From Candidatus Nanopelagicales bacterium (GTDB taxonomy: Bacteria > Actinomycetota > Actinomycetes > S36-B12 > GCA-2699445): a stretch of 10,551 nucleotides of DNA. Of the stretch, positions 6,708 to 10,551 are shown piece by piece. The translations under genes were made by a program, and so were the position numbers. The stretch covers positions 1 to 10,551 of the forward strand of contig JAOZTQ010000029.1 of the NCBI GenBank assembly GCA_029939085.1, written 5' to 3'. How positions within the stretch are numbered: position 1 is the stretch's first letter; every line of letters begins with the position of its first letter. Below the pieces are notes generated by a model. It was not told where the DNA came from. It was given only the letters and a program-made list of their open reading frames with translations, and searched no databases.

Positions 6708-7898
6708 TCAGCCCTGGATTACTCGCCCGAAGGCATCGCTGTACTGAACATCCTCTTCCGGTGTGAGAGTCGCGAAGACATAGGAGTTATTGAGGATTTC
6801 GTCATCTGGGAAGATCCACGGACTGTCAGCCAGCGACTTATCGATCTTTTCCATTTCCGCTTGTGCTCCCTGTACCGGGCATACGAAGTTCACCCACGCA
6901 GCAACTTCCGCCGCAACCTTGGGGTCGTAGTAATAGTCCATGACTGCCTGCGCCCCGACCATATTGGTGGCCGTGGTTGGCATCAGCATGTTGTCTGACC
7001 ACAATGTGCCGCCGGACTCAGGAAGGACGAACTCCCACTGGTCACCCTCTTCGGCATTGATCTGGAAAATATCGCCGCTCCAGGCGATGGCAGCCCAGGC
7101 CTGTTCATTTTTCAAATCGTTGAGGTAACTGTTGCCTTTCACCTGCTTGATTTGGCCGTCGTCGATTTGCTTTTGCAGTTCATCCAAACCGTTGTTGAAC
7201 TGGTCCTCTGTGAACGGCTGACTAATGTCGGTTCCTTGGCTCAACATGATGAGGCCCATGGTGTCGCGCATCTCGGACAGCACCACGACCTTGCCCTTGA
7301 GTTCTGGCTTCCACAGATCCTGAACCGTCTTCAGGCCTTCAGGTACCCGCTTCTTATTCCACACCAGGCCGGCAAAACCTGACTGCCAGGTCAGCGACTG
7401 ATTGCGACCCGGATCGAAGGCCACATCCAGCAAAGCCGGCTCAATGTTCTTCTTATTCGGCACCAATGAGTCATCGATCTGAGCCGAGTAGCCTTTGCGA
7501 ATCCATTCCGCGGCTAGCCAGTCAGTCAAAGTGACAATGTCGTAACCGATGTCCTGTCCATTCTGGACCTGCGGTTCGACTTTGCCGTTGAACGAGGCGT
7601 TGTCATCAATATCCTCTTTGTATTCGACGGTGTATCCCGACTCCTTCTGGAAACGTTCCAAGGTGGGATAGCTGCCCTTCTTGCGGTCAAGATAAGCGGT
7701 CCAGTTCGCCCACACGACATTCTCTCCCGAGGTCTGATCGGTGGGACCAGTGGTGGCTTCTGAGGTGCTGTCTTCGGAACTAGTGCCGCATGCGGCCAAG
7801 GCAGCAGCAGCGCCGGTCGCACCCACAGCACCGAGGAAACCGCGACGAGACATTGCCTGCTTGAGAAACTCACTTCGAGGATCTTGATTGGTTGCCAT
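6708..7898 (-). CDS. potD: Polyamine-binding lipoprotein PotD with Tat-type signal
   Basis: This 396-residue extracellular substrate-binding protein would capture putrescine or spermidine and deliver it to PotBC. The N-terminus carries a twin-arginine signal (SRRGFLGAVG, Arg18-Arg19), a short hydrophobic Ala/Gly stretch and a lipobox LAAC with Cys37, so it is predicted to be exported folded and lipid-anchored. A Ser/Thr/Glu-rich linker (about 38-60) precedes the globular domain. The segment starting WANWTAYLD, the YDIVTLTDWLAAEWIRKG region and the late TLTPEEDVQYSDAFGRV region are typical of PotD/PotF-like proteins. The start is backed by AAGGGAG (7910-7904) 5 bases upstream; a later Met16 would remove the residues before the twin-arginine motif and has no such support. 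It follows the second aldehyde dehydrogenase by 47 bases, one of only two gaps in the block with room for a regulatory site. Confidence 0.92.
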   Translation of the reverse strand: MATNQDPRSEFLKQAMSRRGFLGAVGATGAAAALAACGTSSEDSTSEATTGPTDQTSGENVVWANWTAYLDRKKGSYPTLERFQKESGYTVEYKEDIDDNASFNGKVEPQVQNGQDIGYDIVTLTDWLAAEWIRKGYSAQIDDSLVPNKKNIEPALLDVAFDPGRNQSLTWQSGFAGLVWNKKRVPEGLKTVQDLWKPELKGKVVVLSEMRDTMGLIMLSQGTDISQPFTEDQFNNGLDELQKQIDDGQIKQVKGNSYLNDLKNEQAWAAIAWSGDIFQINAEEGDQWEFVLPESGGTLWSDNMLMPTTATNMVGAQAVMDYYYDPKVAAEVAAWVNFVCPVQGAQAEMEKIDKSLADSPWIFPDDEILNNSYVFATLTPEEDVQYSDAFGRVIQG

Positions 7899-7945
7899 GA
7901 TTACTCCCTTGTCTCGACGCTATGCGCGTACTTAACGCTAGCGGT
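7899..7945 (-). other. 47-base gap before potD with its ribosome binding site and a small palindrome
   Basis: The gap holds the potD Shine-Dalgarno AAGGGAG (7910-7904) and an 8-base perfect palindrome CGCTAGCG (7936-7943) just after the stop codon of the upstream dehydrogenase. I see no convincing -10/-35 promoter or T-run terminator, so readthrough from the dehydrogenase genes is the simplest reading. Confidence 0.4.
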
Positions 7946-9436
7946 TTAGGCGTCCGGATTCCTGAAGATCGTGCGGTGCCACTCCTTACGAGCAACGCCG
8001 GTGATATCAGTAGATACGTGCTTTATTTGGGTGTACTCCTCGAAGGAATAGGTGCTCATGTCTTTTCCGAATCCTGATTGCTTATATCCGCCGTGCGGCA
8101 TTTCGGAAACGATCGGGATGTGATCATTAATCCATACGCAGCCAGCCTGCATCTCTCTGCTCGCTCGTTCGGCGCGAGTGACGTTGGTAGTCCAGGCAGA
8201 AGCCGCCAAACCGTAGCGGGTGTCGTTAGCTAAGCGCAGACCCTCATCGTCAGTTTCGAACGGCAATGCGGCAAGCACCGGACCAAAGACTTCTTCCTGC
8301 ACGATCTCGGACGTCTGATCCAAACCGGTGATCAGTGTTGGCTCGTAGTAACAGCCACTCGCGAGTGATCCGCCTGGAATGCTTCCACCCGTAACAGGCT
8401 TTCCACCCGCCGCGATCGCACGTTCCACCATGCCGGCAACTTTGGTTTGTTGATCTTTCGAGATCAGCGGTCCTAAATCTGTATCGGGGGAGGCGGTATC
8501 GCCCAGAACCACTGACGCCATGATCGCGGCAGTACGTTCGACGAACTCGTCGTAGCGCGAACTGTGAACATAGGCCCTAGTCGCTGCCGTGCAGTCTTGA
8601 CCGGTATTAATCAAACTACCCGCGACTGCACCCTGGGCTGCCGCCTCGATATCGGCATCATCGAATACAAGGAATGGAGCTTTTCCGCCTAGTTCGAGAT
8701 GCAGTCGTTTCAAACCCGCTGTGGCTAGTTCGGCCACGCGGTGACCCACCCTGGTGGATCCGGTAAACGACACCATCGCGACGTTGGGATGACTCATAAG
8801 TGCTTCACCCGCAACCGGTCCGGTCCCGGTTACGACGTTAAAGACGCCATCGGGCAGTCCTGCAGCCGTTGCATCTTCGGCCAGCATCAGGGTCGTTAAG
8901 GGTGTTAGTTCACTTGGTTTGAGCACGATGGTATTTCCGGCAGCTATGGCGGGAAGCATCTTCCACATGGCCATCTGTAACGGGTAGTTCCATGGTGCGA
9001 TTGAGCCAACGACGCCAATAGGTTCCCGACGCACTGTTGAGGTGTGTTCACCATCCCACTCAGCTGCAGCGCTACCGGGTAGGTGACGAGAGATTCCGGC
9101 AAAGTATGCCGCGTTATCGATCGAACCCGGGACATCAAATTCGGTGGAAAGTCGAATGGGTTTTCCCGATTGCTCTGATTCCACCCGGGCGTATTCTGCT
9201 TCGCGCTCCTTCATCTTTTCTGCGAGTGCGAAGAGTGCTTCTGCTCGGGTCACCGGTGGTACTCGCGACCATTCTTCAAAAGCTGCGGTGGCCGCGGTTA
9301 CCGCAGCATCAACATCTGCTGCTCCGGCGAGGTCAACTTCGGCAATGGCCGATCCATTTGCTGGGTTGATGACGTCCATCGACTCGCTGGTTTCGGCGGT
9401 TCGAGCCTCGCCATTAATCCATTGGCCTGCAACCAT
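7946..9436 (-). CDS. Aminobutyraldehyde dehydrogenase-like NAD-dependent aldehyde dehydrogenase (second of a tandem pair)
   Basis: This complete 496-residue cytoplasmic enzyme belongs to the hydrolytic aldehyde dehydrogenases and probably oxidises an aminoaldehyde (4-aminobutanal to GABA, 3-aminopropanal to beta-alanine, or the gamma-glutamyl form). Catalytic residues are present: Asn150 in APWNYP, Lys173 in VLKPSE, general base Glu248 in LELGGKAP, nucleophile Cys282 in GQDCTAATR and Glu382 in EEVFGP. The GQDCTAA and SEMPHGGYKQSGFGKD motifs resemble E. coli PatD, supporting an aminoaldehyde rather than a general aldehyde. Unlike its neighbour it has a roughly 22-residue tail after IKHVS, containing ARKEWHRTIF. 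The start lies 2 bases after the upstream paralogue, with GGGGA as Shine-Dalgarno. PuuC-type activity or betaine aldehyde oxidation remain possible. Confidence 0.87.
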   Translation of the reverse strand: MVAGQWINGEARTAETSESMDVINPANGSAIAEVDLAGAADVDAAVTAATAAFEEWSRVPPVTRAEALFALAEKMKEREAEYARVESEQSGKPIRLSTEFDVPGSIDNAAYFAGISRHLPGSAAAEWDGEHTSTVRREPIGVVGSIAPWNYPLQMAMWKMLPAIAAGNTIVLKPSELTPLTTLMLAEDATAAGLPDGVFNVVTGTGPVAGEALMSHPNVAMVSFTGSTRVGHRVAELATAGLKRLHLELGGKAPFLVFDDADIEAAAQGAVAGSLINTGQDCTAATRAYVHSSRYDEFVERTAAIMASVVLGDTASPDTDLGPLISKDQQTKVAGMVERAIAAGGKPVTGGSIPGGSLASGCYYEPTLITGLDQTSEIVQEEVFGPVLAALPFETDDEGLRLANDTRYGLAASAWTTNVTRAERASREMQAGCVWINDHIPIVSEMPHGGYKQSGFGKDMSTYSFEEYTQIKHVSTDITGVARKEWHRTIFRNPDA

Positions 9437-9438
9437 AC

Positions 9439-10551
9439 TTATTCGTCCCCATCTTCAATCGCCGACATCACATGTTTGATGCGCGTGTAGTCCTCAAAGC
9501 CATACATCGACAAGTCTTTGCCGTAGCCGGACTGTTTGTAGCCACCATGCGGCATTTCAGCTACCAGGGGGATATGGGTGTTGATCCAGACTGTGCCGAA
9601 GTCCAACGCTTTGGACATCCGCATGGCTCGGGCGTGATCGCTGGTCCAGACGCTAGATGCGAGACCATAGACAACATCGTTGGCCTTGGTGATGGCTTCG
9701 GCCTCATCAGCGAATTTTTGCACCGTGATAACCGGGCCGAAAATTTCTTGTTGGATCATTTCGTCGTCTTGTGCCAGGTCTACCACCACAGTCGGATCGA
9801 TATAGAAGCCGCGATCACCCGGTCGGGATCCGCCCGCTGCTAGGGAAGCGTGTGATGGTGTGCGATCCAGGAAACCCAAAACCTTCTCAAACTGGCTGCT
9901 GTTATTGAGCGGTGGCACCAGGGCATCCTCATCTCGGGCACCATTTTCGAACGTTGTTGTGGTCGAACGTGCTTGTTCTGCGAGGGCAGCAACGAACTCG
10001 TCGTGAATACCAGCTTGGGCCAGCACTCGGGTAGCAGCGGTGCAGTCTTGACCTGCATTGAAGTACCCAGCGACCGCTAACCACTCGGCTGCCTTGGCTG
10101 CATCCGCGTCATCAAATACGACAACCGGCGCTTTACCGCCCAGCTCGAGATGTACCCGCTTCACTGCATGTGAAGCTTCTTCGGCCACTTGCATTCCCGC
10201 GCGGACCGAACCAGTTATGGCAACCATGTCAACGCCACCGTGGCCCATGAGTAGTCGCCCGGTATCTCGGTCTCCGGAAATCACGTTGAGGACCCCGGGT
10301 GGCAAGATACCGGCTTCGCTGACCATCTCGGCAAGCCGCACAGTCGAGACCGGCGTCGTATCTGACGGCTTCAGGACCACGGCGTTACCAGCGGCAATGG
10401 CGGGTGCGAACTTCCACACCGCCATCATCAGCGGATAGTTCCAGGGCGTTACTTGCCCGATCACGCCAACAGGTTCGCGCCGGATCATCGAGGTGAACCC
10501 GGACATATATTCCCCAGCAGCCCTGCCTTCGAGGACTCGAGCAGCTCCCGC
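9439..10551 (-). CDS. 4-aminobutanal (gamma-aminobutyraldehyde) dehydrogenase, PatD-like; N-terminus outside window
   Basis: The last 370 residues are visible; the frame stays open to the right edge. The ATG at 10506 is internal, because the 15 codons before it encode LEGRAAGEY, which matches LNGLAAGEY in E. coli PatD as I recall it. PatD oxidises 4-aminobutanal, in equilibrium with 1-pyrroline, to GABA using NAD+. In visible numbering, Asn38 lies in PWNYPLMMA, Lys61 in VLKPSD, base Glu136 in LELGGKAP, nucleophile Cys169 in NAGQDCTAATR and Glu269 in QEIFGP. The ending GYGKDLSMYGFEDYTRIKHVM is again close to PatD. One oddity is PPL at 213-215, where relatives usually have GPL. It ends 2 bases before the second dehydrogenase, with which it shares most motifs but not the C-terminal tail. 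Its likely role is finishing putrescine breakdown after amine oxidation or transamination. Confidence 0.88.
   Translation of the reverse strand, partial: AGAARVLEGRAAGEYMSGFTSMIRREPVGVIGQVTPWNYPLMMAVWKFAPAIAAGNAVVLKPSDTTPVSTVRLAEMVSEAGILPPGVLNVISGDRDTGRLLMGHGGVDMVAITGSVRAGMQVAEEASHAVKRVHLELGGKAPVVVFDDADAAKAAEWLAVAGYFNAGQDCTAATRVLAQAGIHDEFVAALAEQARSTTTTFENGARDEDALVPPLNNSSQFEKVLGFLDRTPSHASLAAGGSRPGDRGFYIDPTVVVDLAQDDEMIQQEIFGPVITVQKFADEAEAITKANDVVYGLASSVWTSDHARAMRMSKALDFGTVWINTHIPLVAEMPHGGYKQSGYGKDLSMYGFEDYTRIKHVMSAIEDGDE

Overview
The window reads as a piece of an actinobacterial chromosome of moderate GC; spot counts of a few lines give about 50-55%. The lineage call is inference. It rests on the style of the proteins (a Tat-type lipoprotein signal on PotD, actinobacterial-looking aldehyde dehydrogenases and permeases) together with a GC too low for most cultured actinomycetes. 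An uncultured aquatic actinobacterium would fit. I see no RNA genes, CRISPR arrays, insertion sequences or phage genes.

Layout. Bases 2-778 (+) hold the 3' end of a gene for a probable surface or secreted protein with Asp-box (BNR-like) repeats and a very lysine-rich fibronectin-III-like C-terminal domain. It converges, with an 11-base gap, on a long minus-strand gene block that fills the rest of the window. In transcription order (right to left) the block is: a 4-aminobutanal-type aldehyde dehydrogenase cut by the window edge (9439-10551); a second, paralogous aldehyde dehydrogenase (7946-9436); potD (6708-7898); potA (5534-6703); potB (4610-5530); potC (3771-4613); a PuuB-like FAD amine oxidase (2353-3768); and an MmsA-type CoA-acylating semialdehyde dehydrogenase (790-2283). 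Intergenic distances are 2, 47, 4, 3, -4, 2 and 69 bases, so this looks like one operon. The only gaps with room for regulation are those before potD and mmsA. No stretch over 300 bases lacks a gene.

How the genes fit together. PotD-PotA-PotB-PotC would import putrescine and/or spermidine. The FAD oxidase would deaminate the amine (or its gamma-glutamyl derivative) to an aminoaldehyde. The two aldehyde dehydrogenases would oxidise aminoaldehydes to amino acids such as GABA or beta-alanine. MmsA would convert malonate semialdehyde (from beta-alanine) to acetyl-CoA, or methylmalonate semialdehyde to propionyl-CoA. The set therefore suggests a polyamine catabolic operon that may handle both the C4 and C3 halves of spermidine. 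No glutamine-synthetase-like PuuA, no PuuD hydrolase, no aminotransferase and no regulator is present here; they may lie beyond the right edge.

The most notable non-coding feature is a pair of hairpins in the 69-base leader of mmsA. The rest of the block is well-recognised families in a sensible order; I do not see a wholly new system.
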